From: Haliclona indistincta
Taxonomy: Eukaryota > Porifera > Demospongiae > Haplosclerida > Chalinidae
Length of the DNA: 64,000 nucleotides
Direction of reading: 5' to 3'
Assembly (NCBI GenBank): GCA_964017065.1
Contig: OZ024790.1
Span: 4,670,458 to 4,734,457, forward strand
The position numbers were made by a program, and so were the translations under genes. Below the pieces are notes generated by a model. The model was not told the DNA's origin. It did no database searches and worked only from the letters and a program-made list of their open reading frames with translations. This document shows positions 1 through 9,839 of the stretch, in pieces. How positions within the stretch are numbered: position 1 is the stretch's first letter; every line of letters starts with the position of its first letter.

Positions 1-435
1 AGGCTAATGTACAGTGGCAATTGGCGCACGTGACTCGTTGCCAATCCCGGTTACGTAGTATATAATATCTATGATTAGACCATACTTCAATGTAATTCTG
101 CAATTTGATTGGTCGGCCAGAGGTAAACTAAATCAAGTAGACCACCGCTGATTTCACTTAGACCACCGCTGAGTTTACTTAGACCACCTTTAATTAACCA
201 CGTCATTAATAACCACAACAAGATGGCGTCGTCGAAAAACGCACGCGAGTTTATACTGCCATCGTTTGAAAAAGGGCTGTCGCTTGACTCTGGGAACTTC
301 TCTGGGCTCTCTACTATACCTCGAGCGCTTTGTTTGCTTAAGCGCAGGTATGGTCTAAACACCTCAGACGATAGATTCTCGGTGCCTACGAGATTTAGCT
401 CACCTTGGAAACCGAAATAGACGCCCTCGCGACGT
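1..435. other. Left edge, no recognised gene; short tandem repeat
   Basis: At about 136-198 a unit containing GACCACCGCTGA recurs three times with drift (a small minisatellite). A plus-strand reading frame at 223-420 (65 codons) starts with ATGGCG after an A-rich context and would suit a first exon. A minus-strand frame at 87-488 overlaps it. I recognise neither and see no domain in them. Confidence 0.3.
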
Positions 436-824
436 CTAAAACATCGGTTTCCGCGGTGATCTAAATCCCGTAGACACCTCGAATCCATCGTCTAACCTAT
501 ATTTAGACCAAGTAAGATCATGAGATATATTTACACCCAAGTATTTGAAAGACTCTACCTGGTCAAGAACAGCACCATTCAGGTAGAGAGGCTGAGAATA
601 AGGATTCTTTTTCCTGCTAATAACCATGGCTTAAATTTAGCATAGTTTAATGTCAAGTGATTGTTCGCTGACCACTGCTCAATTGCTAAAACATCAAGCA
701 GCATGTCAGCAAAATCCTGAGCACAAGCTATTGACTTGTATAACAAAAGATCATCAGCATAGAGGACATTGTGAGCATTCGCAGACTGGACACAGAGTGC
801 AATAATATCAATGCTATGTATCAT
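436..824 (-). pseudogene. LINE reverse-transcriptase fragment
   Basis: Minus-strand frames carry the catalytic-loop motif YADDLLLYK (catalytic aspartates DD) and, after a frame break near 600-630, VESFKYLGV, which is the block that follows the palm domain in Jockey/CR1/L2-type non-LTR retrotransposons. The intact protein would reverse-transcribe its own RNA at a nicked target site. Only about 120 codons remain, in two frames, with no endonuclease and no upstream RT motifs, so this is a dead 5'-truncated copy. It resembles the fragments at 9840-10930 and 8008-8260 but is not the same copy. Confidence 0.75.
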
Positions 825-900
825 CTATGTATATCATCTATGTGTATCATCTATGTATCATCTATCAAAGCTATATGTATCATCTATGTATGTGTTTGTC
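805..900. repeat. TATCATCTATG short tandem repeat
   Basis: The phrase TATCATCTATG(T) recurs about six times with small interruptions. It is a short microsatellite-like tract with no coding value. Confidence 0.7.
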
Positions 901-1029
901 ATTCCGTAAATTCCCCCGCGTTCTATTTCATTGGACTTATTGAATTTACATTCGTACTGTGTGTATAGGGTTGCTAAGCCAGATACTAATCTCTGTTGCT
1001 AAGTGTACTGTTCAACAAAGAGCGTGAAT

Positions 1030-1765
1030 ATGGCATCCCAGAAGGAAGAAAAAGAAGAATACGTGAAAGAGCTCGCCGAGCTGCTGAAACCGCGGAAGAA
1101 AAAGAGCTGTGATTGAGTAAGCGAAGAGCTCGTGATAAGGACGTTGTGCTGAGCGTACTACAATTAATAGCTGAGACGTCAACAGCATGAGCTACGTACT
1201 GCTGAGACCGATGAACGTAGAAAGAATAGGCTAAAGCGCATGAGGGACCATGAACATGAACGACGTGCTGCTGAGACTAGTGAGCAAAGAGAAGACAGGC
1301 TACAGCGTACGAGAGGCCAATGTCAAGAATGACGTGATGCTGAAACTAGTGAGCCAAGAGAAGATAGGTTCCAACACATGAGGGACCAAGGACAGGAACG
1401 ACGTGCTGCTGAAACTAGTGAGCAAAGAGAAGAAAGGCTCCAAAGCATGAGGGATCAAGAACACAAGCGGTGCGGTGCTGAGGATAAGGCATTATAAGAA
1501 ATACTAGACTACAACGTTTGCAAGAGAGTCAGGAAAGAAAATTGATTTAGTTTATTCAGAAGTTGCTCTTATTGATCAGCCTGATGTCAGAGCTATAAAA
1601 TTCTTAAATTTCATTGGTGAAATAGAGTACCCTTTGTGTCTGACATGCCTATAGAAAGTTTCCCTGGATTGACTGTATCCTCTGATGAATGCAGTAGCTA
1701 GGTGTCATCGTGATAGTTCTGACCCAGCCAAGTTATACCCTGATGCCAACAACATGGATGGGATA
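1030..1765 (+). pseudogene. Helitron Rep/helicase-like protein remnant, N-terminal part
   Basis: Between 1190 and 1490 the plus strand holds four diverged copies of a ~66-70 bp repeat that translates to arginine/glutamate-rich text such as ERRAAETSEQRE. This is the repetitive basic N-terminus seen in many animal Helitron proteins. Further along, at about 1708-1770, the frame reads ARCHRDSSDPAKLYPDANNM, which matches the CxRC(H)RD...NNMD block ahead of the Helitron Rep domain. The frame is interrupted by stops and no Rep HUH motif or Pif1 helicase follows. The family assignment is from remembered family features and would need a profile search. Confidence 0.6.
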
Positions 1766-2337
1766 CATGGATCTGTACACTCGAACACCTTCTCCACGCC
1801 AACTCATAATTGGCAGAGTGCACCAGCTAGAGCACTAACTTCCGTGCTGCGACAGTTGTAATTGTAATTGTAACAGACAGCCTTGTAATCATGAGATGCA
1901 GAACTGCTTGCTGCAGCAATTATCAACAAAAGTAAAGCAAACCAATGGTGAAACAAAGAGATACAATTATCTTGTCGATTTCGAACTGCACCAAAAATTT
2001 GAAACTCACTGAAAAAGAAAAAAAGGACACAAACAAGAAAATAAAAAGATTTCTAACGAAATCAAAAGGATGTAGGGATAAAGAAATCTGCTACTGGTCC
2101 ACAATGTAAACAAACAAGGAGCAAGCATGGAATGGTAACACGATTGACTTGCTAACAGACGTACATAGATCCGTACATCAGTGGCTGCATGCTGTGGCTG
2201 ACCACAGCAGTTCTGCTAGTTGCTATTGACTGAACAGTTATGCAACAGTTATGAACTCTTGATACATTTATAATGCAACTGTATAGGAACAAAATGGCTG
2301 TTTCTGCTACAAACACACCATTATTACTATGACTCAC

Positions 2338-2439
2338 ATTATCTGTGGCATTAACTTGAGCTGATGTCTCCTTAACCAGGTACTGAACAGTAGCTGTGTG
2401 ACCCCGCCGAGCAGCATTAATCAGAGGAGTCCGTCCTAA
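2338..2439 (-). CDS. Ankyrin-repeat exon (duplicate copy)
   Basis: A 34-codon exon between acceptor TGTGCAG and donor GTGAGT, phase 0 at both ends. It reads LGRTPLINAARRGHTATVQY and then a leucine-rich second helix, a normal ankyrin repeat (GxTPL, A-x-x-GH). It is the paralogue of 51281-51382 and differs at several codons in the first helix while the second half is nearly identical. Splice sites are intact, so it could be expressed, but no downstream GTPase exon lies beyond it on the minus strand. Confidence 0.7.
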
Positions 2440-2880
2440 CTGCACATGAGAAGAGTGAATCAATACACTAATATCTCAACCATTATTCACCATCAAGCAT
2501 ATCCTCACAAGCAGGCTCGAGGATAGAGCACACACTGCTAGCACATGCACTGTGTTTGTTCATTATGCATTGTACGAGCTGACACTGCATGATGTTGTGC
2601 TGTGGATGGACAGCAGTGGATCATGAAGTGTCCTCCTCCCAGTGGGATTAACATGCTCTCAGTAGCTGCTACCAGTACCTTTCCATCTACTGTACTGATA
2701 CTAACATGGTAGTATTCATGCTAATATGACTCTTGGTATTCCAGGAAATGTGGCACAAAGCAGTGTGTACCATGCTCTTTTACTGTGACATTCTGGACTA
2801 CACAACATTATCAGCTAGTGGTACACTACACCACTACATGTTCACACACACTCACAATGAACTAGCTGATGGAGACTCAC

Positions 2881-2973
2881 CACATTCTTCCAATTTGGGT
2901 CTGCTCCCTTCTGGATTGCTGAGCGAGCATCCTCCAGTCTACCATCACCACAAGCAATGTACAGCTCCCTATC
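2881..2973 (-). CDS. N-terminal ankyrin-like exon (duplicate copy)
   Basis: A 31-codon phase-0 exon flanked by ACACAG and GTGAGT. It starts DRELYIACGDGRLEDARSAI and ends with a GADPNW turn, the usual first repeat of an ankyrin stack. It is the paralogue of 51836-51934, shorter by two codons at the 3' end. No start codon lies inside it, so an upstream exon is expected. Confidence 0.65.
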
Positions 2974-3731
2974 CTGTGTGAGTAGTTAGAGCATAGCACC
3001 ACTGACAGGTGATCATACATCATGATCTCACCCATAAAACCACAAAGCTCATTAGCAGTGTATGTACCACAGTTCCCCTGTAATACTGAGTGATTCCACA
3101 GTACTGTGTAATCACGTACAGGAAGGTGACTAAACAAGACCACGCCCACAAGTTTGACTCTGGTACGTCACTAAAAAGCTTGAAGTTTCCCACTCACAAC
3201 AAAGGCAACCAAATAGATTTAGAACAGTGGTATCTGTTTTACTCAGATAATAATATAGACACGTTAAGTGAGGCACGACCCCGAAACTGTCTCACGCCGG
3301 CTTCTACCCGCAATATCTCACCAGCTGCTCTCTCCCGTGTCTCTCCATCACAATCACATCTGACCATATGATCTGATCATGATTCTGACGCTTTGTTCTT
3401 GAGTATGACCCTCGCAGTCGCGGCAGCGCAGTCTCTCAGCACCAGCAGGCTCGCTCGACTGATGCGAGGACAGATCCTCGCTCGTGAGTCGATCGTGCAC
3501 CTCACGCTCCGCCTATCTCTTAGCCCCGCCCCCCCCCCACGATCAGTGCATCATGCCGCATCATGCATGCTGTGCGGGGATCTCGTAGTCACGTGGGGCC
3601 CGACGGCTCATTGCGTAAAAGACTGGTGAGTTCTTGGACGATGGAGCTACTAGTTTTTATTATATTTTTTATTAGAGAGGTTAAGATCCACGTTACGGTG
3701 AACGCTAAACGTTAAAATGTGACGTCACGCG

Positions 3732-4330
3732 TTAACCCTTTAACTACTAAATTATCTTGCTGAAATTTTAACCTCGTAAATGCTGACCACTTCTATCGTG
3801 AATATCTCGTGTGTCTTTTGTGCTACTGGTCTCAAATTTGCGTCCTTTTACGCCAGTGAGTAGCCGCAATTGCCCATACTCAAGTCGGTCGATATGCCCC
3901 TCCCACTTCGAAAGTGAAGCCGATAAAGTGCAGCGACCTCGTCAAATTTTGCTCAAAGTTAGTGCTTTGGGGCTGGCTACTGAAAAGTACATGTAAATAG
4001 CAGTGGTTTTGGTCAATGTAAAATGTAGCCCAGATCGTAGAGAATGCCCCAAAATGTGTTTTCCGAGCACCCGAAGCCATAAAATATCCAAATTTTCTTG
4101 GCGGCCACTTTGTTTTTCCTAAAATGTTGTGAAATTTGCACTGAAGCCATAGAAATGCCGAAGCCAATACGTTTGGCACAGAGGGCGCGCCGAAAACCGG
4201 CCAATTTTTTGTGGTTATTTGTATTCTTCAATTTGGCTTAATTTTGGGATATTTTAGCACTTTTTCATAAAGTTATGCTGTCTGAAGTATGCATGACGCA
4301 CAATTGCGTCATTAGGGCTTAAAGGGTTAA
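3732..4330 (+). mobile_element. piggyBac-type MITE, copy 1
   Basis: About 0.6 kb bounded by TTAA on both sides, with ends TTAACCCTTTAA and TTAAAGGGTTAA. Terminal CCC/GGG next to a TTAA target duplication is the hallmark of piggyBac elements. Near-identical copies lie at 33325-33921 (opposite orientation) and 48371-48969. Open frames in both directions recur in all copies but look like nothing known and probably only follow from the repeat's sequence. Confidence 0.8.
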
Positions 4331-4349
4331 CGGTGAAAATGGACGGTAA

Positions 4350-4640
4350 AAATTGATTAAAATCAACGTAGCATACGGTCGCTGCTTGTTGCGCAGGCTA
4401 GGGAACAACTGCTGGCTGCCGATCCGAGTGTCGCTGCCTGGACTATGGAGAGAGCAAGGAGGTAGAATAAACGTGGCTGCACCCCCTGGCCTTTGGAAGT
4501 GCTGCAGGCGCCTGCTCGGCAGTCTCGGCGCCGAGACTGGTTGCCACCTTCTCCCAATCAGCAGTTTTTTGAGGACGCGTTTTAAACACTTCGAGACATA
4601 AAGCTATGTCTAGCTTCACGCTCCAGCGGAATCCTGGCAT
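4350..4640 (-). pseudogene. Myb/SANT-like DNA-binding domain fragment
   Basis: The minus-strand frame from about 4634 reads FRWSVKLDIALCLEVF, then a proline and DWEKVATSLG. Tryptophan-anchored helix 1 and the DWxxVA helix fit the Myb/SANT-like domain of animal transposon-linked and regulatory proteins (RWS-x-x-LD-x-ALL-x-EV pattern). The frame continues into alanine-rich text without a clear third helix. A piggyBac-type MITE ends at 4330. I read it as a lone exon or transposon relic; family assignment is moderate. Confidence 0.45.
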
Positions 4641-4757
4641 AGTCAGAGTTGGCGGCAGAGACGGTATGCAGCTGTACTGAGCGCTAGCCAGCTAGGGGAC
4701 CACGCTAGCGCTGCTTTGCACTTACGTTGTTTTGTTGTGAACTTGAAAACGTTGAAA

Positions 4758-4840
4758 TTCACTAGCCTCGTCCCCAGGCTCCACCCCTCTCGGAATTTTG
4801 TTCCGACAGGGAGCCTGGTCTCTAATCTCACGTGGGGTAG
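4758..4840. repeat. Short inverted repeat of the AGCCTCGTCCCCAGGCTC type
   Basis: CCAGGCTCC and GGAGCCTGG face each other across ~28 bases. The same motif set reappears at 8331-8383 in inverted order (GAGACCAGGCTC ... GAGCCTGGGGACGAGGCTAG), so it belongs to a small dispersed family. No coding capacity. Confidence 0.55.
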
Positions 4841-4948
4841 ACAGGTGATTAGTGTGCGTGGGCACGATCAACGCTCTCGACCCAACCTGCCCACGCACAT
4901 GCGTAGCGTTCGTCACAGTCTTGCTGTCAAGGTAGCATCACGTTCGGG

Positions 4949-5004
4949 ATGGCCGCGGAGCCGTCAGATGAATCTAAATCGCTCCTACTCCGTCGAAACG
5001 GGTA
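4949..5004 (+). CDS. Possible orphan first exon
   Basis: ATGGCCGCGGAGCC opens a frame reading MAAEPSDESKSLLLRRNG that meets a donor-like GTAAAG at about 5004. The ATG context, base composition and donor suit a genuine first exon in a local G+C-rich patch. No continuing exon is recognisable downstream, where a LINE fragment begins near 5230. Function unknown; it could be chance. Confidence 0.25.
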
Positions 5005-5229
5005 AAGTACGCTGAAGGACGATATCCAGCTACACTTTCCTCACCGTACGTGCAATGACCTAGTCGTCAAAGGCTTCATCAAGGAAGCTTTTTTTTATGG
5101 CAAACATAAAGCTCAATAGCCAGTGGCTAATAGAGAGCAGCAAAAATAAATAAATATAATAAAATAGTAATAAAATACGACTATTATAAAATAATTATGG
5201 TAGTGTTAATAATAATTATTATGGTAGGG

Positions 5230-5688
5230 TATTGTTAAAAATTATATCTAGAGACTTGAAAAGAAAAACTGGACAGAGAGAGAAGACTTGATAGAAGAGT
5301 CAAGAGAGTTCCATAGAAGAATTGCAGAGGGAAAATAGGATTTAGAGAAGGAACTGGAGCGGGAAAAAATAGGAAGGAAGTTGTTAGGGTCATAGGAGCG
5401 AATGGGGTAGGGAGGACGGGGGTATTTTATGAGAATAGAGGAGCAAGGAAAGTGAGAAGGGTTGTTGGAAATTTTAAAGAGAGATTTTAGACTTGAAATT
5501 TTGCGGCGAGAAGAGAGACTAGAAATGTGATGAGAAGAAGAAATAGAGGGAATAGAGTCGGAATCGAATTTAGAAGCGAGATTTAAAGCAAAAGACTGGA
5601 CAGATTCTAGTTTAGAAGAGAGTGTGGAAGAGGAAGGAGACCAGACAGGAGAGCAGTATTCGAGAATTGGACGGACTAATGAAAAATA
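5230..5688 (-). pseudogene. LINE RT C-terminal fragment (3' part, split by insertions)
   Basis: On the minus strand the frame begins SLVRPILEYCSPVWSP at about 5680, the typical block after the fingers/palm of Jockey/CR1-type LINE proteins, and runs on through serine-rich text to a PSAILLWNSL-like end block. The sequence directly before this block in a complete protein is found 2.3 kb away at 8008-8260, on the same strand and in the right order. The two pieces are therefore one LINE copy split by family-A repeats at 5689-8007. Confidence 0.75.
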
Positions 5689-6225
5689 CTAGGCACCAAA
5701 GGTGCTGATGCCTCGGTGGAGCACACACAATTCCTGACAGCAATTCCACAGCACAATTCCTGACAGCAATTCCACAAACACAGCAACTGCAGATGCATGT
5801 ATACAGGATTTCTGTACAGCACAGTGCTTTAGTTATGCAATCAGAAGCAGATCAGTGCTGACCACAATTCAACTGGGCGTGTCTACAGTGTTTAGCGCGC
5901 GCAGCAGTCACAGGCATACCACGAGCGAGATTCTGAGCTTCCATAGCTTGCTTACACGATTTCTCTGGACCTGCGCTGCTATCCTGTAGTAAAATTTGAA
6001 CCTATCAGGTTCTAGGCAGTCAACTGTAGACAGCTTTGCGTTTAGAGAAGTCCAGATTGCCAGAAACGGGCATCGAGGTGAGCAAATCATGCCATAGCTC
6101 AGGAATTAAGCTTCGTGTAAAGCTCTCACATGATCAAAAGCGAGATAATATCGAGTTCTACTTGCATTGCTAGTTTCAGAGCTTACCTTTCAGCGTACGC
6201 TGCAAAACTGAAGTAACAGACGGAA
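5689..6225 (+). mobile_element. Family-A repeat, copy 1 (truncated)
   Basis: Starts with the hairpin GGCACCAAAGGTGC followed by ATGCCTCGGTGGA. The body is shared with the copies at 7335-8007, 57311-57985 and 58050-58453, including the conserved stretch CTGCGCTGCTATCCTGTAGT. The expected far end (GCCTCGTGG...CCACCGAGGC hairpin) is missing because a second copy begins at 6226. Protein-like frames in it are not genes. Confidence 0.75.
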
Positions 6226-6415
6226 CTAGGCACCAAAGGTGCTGATGCCTCGGTGGAATGCCACCATTTCACATACACAGTAAAGTTAAACTGCAGCTGT
6301 TGTACCTTTCTGTACAGCAATCGCAATGCAGCATAATAGTTATGCAATCAGAAGCCAATCAGTGCTGACCACTAATTCAACTGGGCGTGTCTCAGTATGC
6401 TATCCTGATAAAATC
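6226..6415 (+). mobile_element. Family-A repeat, copy 2 (short)
   Basis: Begins CTAGGCACCAAAGGTGCTGA, the same terminus as copy 1, and keeps only the first ~190 bases up to the GGGCGTGTCT block. The far end is lost. Confidence 0.65.
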
Positions 6416-7334
6416 GACTTCAACTAATCGCCTAATTCTATCACTGAATTGTTTAACTATTCAATTGGTTAATTAACCAATAACCAGTTTTTATAAACTC
6501 GATTTTATGGTGGATAGCAACACGGCTGAATTGTACAATTTTACTGGATCTTTAGTAAAGGTCTATGTGTTACGAAGAGGTACTGTGGAGCTCGAAAGCG
6601 GGAGTTTGAAGCCAGCGCCGACACTTGCAGTATCTATGCAGTAACCCTATGTAAGCTTCTTCGCTGAAGAGGAAGCGGCTTCCTCACTATAGTTTTGTAA
6701 AGTTGGTTAGTAGTTGTACATGTTGCATAAATATAAACGTGAACTGCCACTTCTGACCATCTGGCTGGAAGCGACCCCATAAACCCGACCTCCTCTGGTT
6801 TGCTAACCAAGACCAAACGCATTTCAGCAAAGCTATTATTATTAAAAGTATTTGTTAAGAGTAGTACTTCCGTTGACTTCCTTTTGGAATGGCCAGCAGC
6901 CTTGCAGAACCTTGCTAGTCGTGCAAGAGATGCGCTCTAATAAGAAGATTGAATGACTAGTTAATAACTGATTGCGGTCAGAGTTTAAAGCTGTTTTCTG
7001 CAGGATCAAAGAAGTTTTGGACTGCGAAATTTGCACCAGGAGGTTTTTATAAGTTGGTGTACATACTAAGTCGCCGAAAAGCTGATTTTGTAGAAGTTGA
7101 TTTTTTGTGTGGAGACCCTATTTATTGCGTACGACTCCGCCCCTTTGCAATTTGTTCGATGTTTTGGTTGCGTGTGACGAGAGTCTCTGTCTACGAAACA
7201 AGTTTATACTGACTCGTAGAACGACTATGGCCACTGTTTAGCTCGTGGCAACGTAAGGAAAGTGTTTTGTATAATCGTGGCCCAAAATTATTGGTCCGGC
7301 ACGTGCCGGGTCTGCCCTGTTGGGTGCGCCGGGC
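6416..7334. other. No recognised gene; filler between family-A copies
   Basis: About 0.9 kb of A+T-rich DNA with a small ATTGGTTAATTAACCAAT palindrome near 6463-6480. Frames such as 6634-6822 on the minus strand have no visible domain. Confidence 0.4.
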
Positions 7335-8007
7335 CTGCATTATATCCACAAACACAACTATCCACCATTCCACAAACACAGCAACTGCAGATGCATGCAT
7401 ACAGGATTTCTGTACAGCAATCACAATGCAGTGCTTTAGTTATGCAATCAGAAGCCAATCATGCAGTGCTGACCACAATTCAACTGGGCGTGTCTACAAT
7501 GTTCATTACAGCACACGCATACCACGAGCGAGATAGCTTCCATAGCTTGCTTACACGATTTCTCTCGACCTGCGCTGCTATCCTGTAGTAAAATTATAAC
7601 CTATCAGCTTATAGGCAGTCAACTGTGGACAGCTTTGCCTTTGGAGAAGTCCAGATCATCAGCAACAGTAAACAAAGTAAGCAAATCACGCCATAACTTT
7701 GAAACAAAGCTTCGTGTAAAGTTTTCACATATTCACAACCGAGATAATATCGAGTTCTACCTGTATTGCAAGTTTCAAAGCTTACCTTCCAGCGTGCGCC
7801 GCAAAAATGGTGTAACAGACAGACTGACTGACAGACAGCACGATTACAGTATGCCTCGTGGCTCCGCCCTCGGCATAATGACTGACTGACTGACTGACTG
7901 ACAGACAGCACGATTACAGTATGCCTCGTGGCTCCGCCCTCGGCATAATGACACACAAACAAACGAACTACTGTATGCCTCGTGGCTCCGCCCACCGAGG
8001 CATAATA
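7335..8007 (+). mobile_element. Family-A repeat, copy 3 with intact far end
   Basis: Shares the body of copy 1, then contains short GACTGACT/GACAGACA microsatellite tracts and repeated terminal cassettes reading ATGCCTCGTGGCTCCGCCC, the last one ending CCACCGAGGCATAATA. The terminus folds on itself (TGCCTCG-TGG / CCACCGAGGCA) and is also complementary to the ATGCCTCGGTGG near the other end of the family. The junction to the LINE lies at about 8007. Confidence 0.75.
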
Positions 8008-8260
8008 AACGAATAATAGAAGAGGAAGAAGAAAAACGATAAAAATGTCTGAAAATTAAACCTAATACTTTACGGGACTTTTTACAAATGTGAGAAATGT
8101 GCATGGAGAAAGAAAGAGACGGAGTGAGAAAAACACCTAGATACTTAAAAAAATAAACACGATCAATAGGGGAGTCAGAGATGTTCAGCACAAAGAGACT
8201 TGGAAAGCTACGCCGCACACACGTTTTAGGCATTGAAACATTAACTAAGACCGACATCAA
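8008..8260 (-). pseudogene. LINE RT fragment (5' part of the split copy)
   Basis: The minus-strand frame reads FFKYLGVFLTPSLSFSMHI, then CKKSRKVLGLIFRHFYRF, the standard block between the RT catalytic loop and the C-terminal part in Jockey/CR1-type LINEs. It stops abruptly at a family-A terminus, and its continuation is at 5230-5688. The catalytic region itself is not present here. Confidence 0.75.
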
Positions 8261-8324
8261 GCATCGTGGGCGTGCGGTTTATTACACCCACGCTCATTAA
8301 TATTTGCACTTTTTTGGGTGCGCT

Positions 8325-8525
8325 CACGTGAGATTTGAGACCAGGCTCTCTGACGGAACAGAGAGCCTGGGGACGAGGCTAGTCACACGCTACTTTGGGC
8401 CTGCATTTTCGCGAAGAAAAATAGTGCTCTCTTGGGGGGCGTGGCCGATACCTCATACGAGAACCACGCCCACCAAAAAGCACTGTTTTTCTTCTCGAAA
8501 ATCCAGGCTCAAAAGTTGCGTGTGG
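8325..8525. repeat. Two adjacent short foldbacks
   Basis: First, 8331-8383 holds the CCAGGCTC/GAGCCTGG inverted pair also seen near 4760. Second, 8388-8522 is an imperfect inverted repeat with arms of about 60 bases: CACGCTACTTTGGGCCTG on the left mirrors the complement of CAGGCTCAAAAGTTGCGTG on the right, around a GGGCGTGG / CCACGCCC core. Confidence 0.6.
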
Positions 8526-9039
8526 CTGCTGATTGTACTTGCAACGGATGCTACGGTTGGAGATCTTTCCTTTAATGCTAGTTTTAATTTGTGCTGGTGA
8601 TGCCGCGTTTATGGTCATGGTTCTCTGTATTACGGTTAATATTTTGAGGCTTTTCAGCCAGATGGCAAACAGTAAGCATTTCGGCTGAAATTTGTTTTAT
8701 GCAGTGCTTAGGCTTAGTAAGCTTACTATCAGAAAATACTGGTATGGATCTGTCTGTTCAATGTCACAAAAAGTAAAGCCCAAATATGTTGGAATCGCGA
8801 GTCATTGCTAGTCCTGAAACGCTTATTTGGGGAGGTAAGCCAGCCAATCTGAGCTGTTGCAAGAACTTCCGAGACGGTACTAAGCACGCACAAACAGAGC
8901 GCTAACTACTAACTGTCGCGAAGAGTCGAGAATGCACCCCCTGCAAGGTCAAAGGTCGCGAAAGTTGCCGATTTCAGCTAGCAATTGCAGAGCAACGAGC
9001 AACGATTTCAGAGATTTGAATATGCAGTTGTTTTTTTTG

Positions 9040-9230
9040 TTACGTATAATTGGGGCGAGCCTGAGCGAGCCCCATGGTTGCGAGAACAGCTTGACCGGAA
9101 GGTACGGGCGACCGACAAAAAGGTGGAGCTTCCAGAGAGCCTGAGCGAGTCCCGTGGTAGCCCGTTGCGAGAACAGCTTGATCGGAAGGATCGTATGGGC
9201 GCGACGAGGTGGAGGTTTTAAGAGATACGT
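9040..9230. repeat. Tandem duplication of a ~110 bp unit
   Basis: GCGAGAACAGCTTGACCGGAAGG and GCGAGAACAGCTTGATCGGA, each preceded by GAGCCTGAGCGAG and followed by a GGTGGAG block, mark two copies of one unit about 110 bases apart. A frame across 9154-9465 (plus) continues past it but has no recognised domain. Confidence 0.55.
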
Positions 9231-9479
9231 TGGTATTGCACACTCGGTGCGATGCAGAGCGTGCAAGAGCTGGAAACCGACGGATGAGTGGCTGGAAGAC
9301 TTTGAGCACAAGGTCGTAATTGATGTTGGCCAAAACGAGTTCTCCTGTGGACTAACCTTTGTTGCATCTTCAAGACTACTGCGAAAACTATCTGATCTTC
9401 TGTTTAGACTAGTCCTCCTTTCCCTTATCAACGACTCAGTCAGTTGTTTAGCCAACAGTCAGTGACTACATGACCGCCA

Positions 9480-9839
9480 AATGGAACTAGATATCAGATT
9501 GTTAACACTACAGCCCTAAGCACGTGACTATCATTGTTAAAATTAATATGAACATTTTTCATCATAATAAGGAAGATGTGAATACATGAACTGATTAATA
9601 GCAAAATTTTATTACATGAACACAAGATAATATAATAAGTCAGCAAATTCAATGCTCACATGAACATTCGTTGATCAAAACGGAATTCACAATAATGAAT
9701 CCTGATAAATACATTAATAATGATACAGATTGAATAACATACTGCAAAGGAACTGTTTTTTTTGTTTTTTTATAATATTTATGCAAATGCAAAGGTGGCA
9801 TAATAATAGCTAATAGCTAATCAAAGCATGCACACCAAA
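9480..9839. other. A+T-rich tract beyond the LINE 3' end
   Basis: Direct reading shows long A/T runs and no gene. It probably contains the LINE's 3' untranslated tail at its right side, because the LINE coding frame ends at 9840 on the minus strand. Confidence 0.4.

Larger units (their letters stand above)
2150..3400 (-). repeat. Partial duplicate of the 5' ankyrin part of the 42.9-51.9 kb gene
   Basis: This ~1.25 kb block is collinear with 51185-52430, including intron sequence, two ankyrin exons and the upstream flank that reads CATATGATCTGATCATGATT in both. On its left (about 2030-2190) it is joined to one arm of the palindrome that in the other locus lies beyond the stop codon (42471-42856). 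The GTPase and DEATH exons are absent here. It is either a truncated gene copy or an ankyrin-only derivative. Confidence 0.8.

Noticed and set aside
3811..4231. Protein-like frames on both strands recurring at 33486-33842 and 48450-48870
   Set aside because: They coincide with three copies of a TTAA-flanked MITE and have no domain; conservation is explained by recent copying.
7609..7995. 128-codon minus frame and relatives in other family-A copies (AIWTSxKAKLSTVDCL text)
   Set aside because: Recurs only within family-A repeats, in different frames and with stops in other copies; non-coding body sequence.
8949..9465. Overlapping 97-168 codon frames on both strands
   Set aside because: They lie on a ~110-bp tandem duplication with balanced base composition; neither shows a recognisable domain or splice structure.
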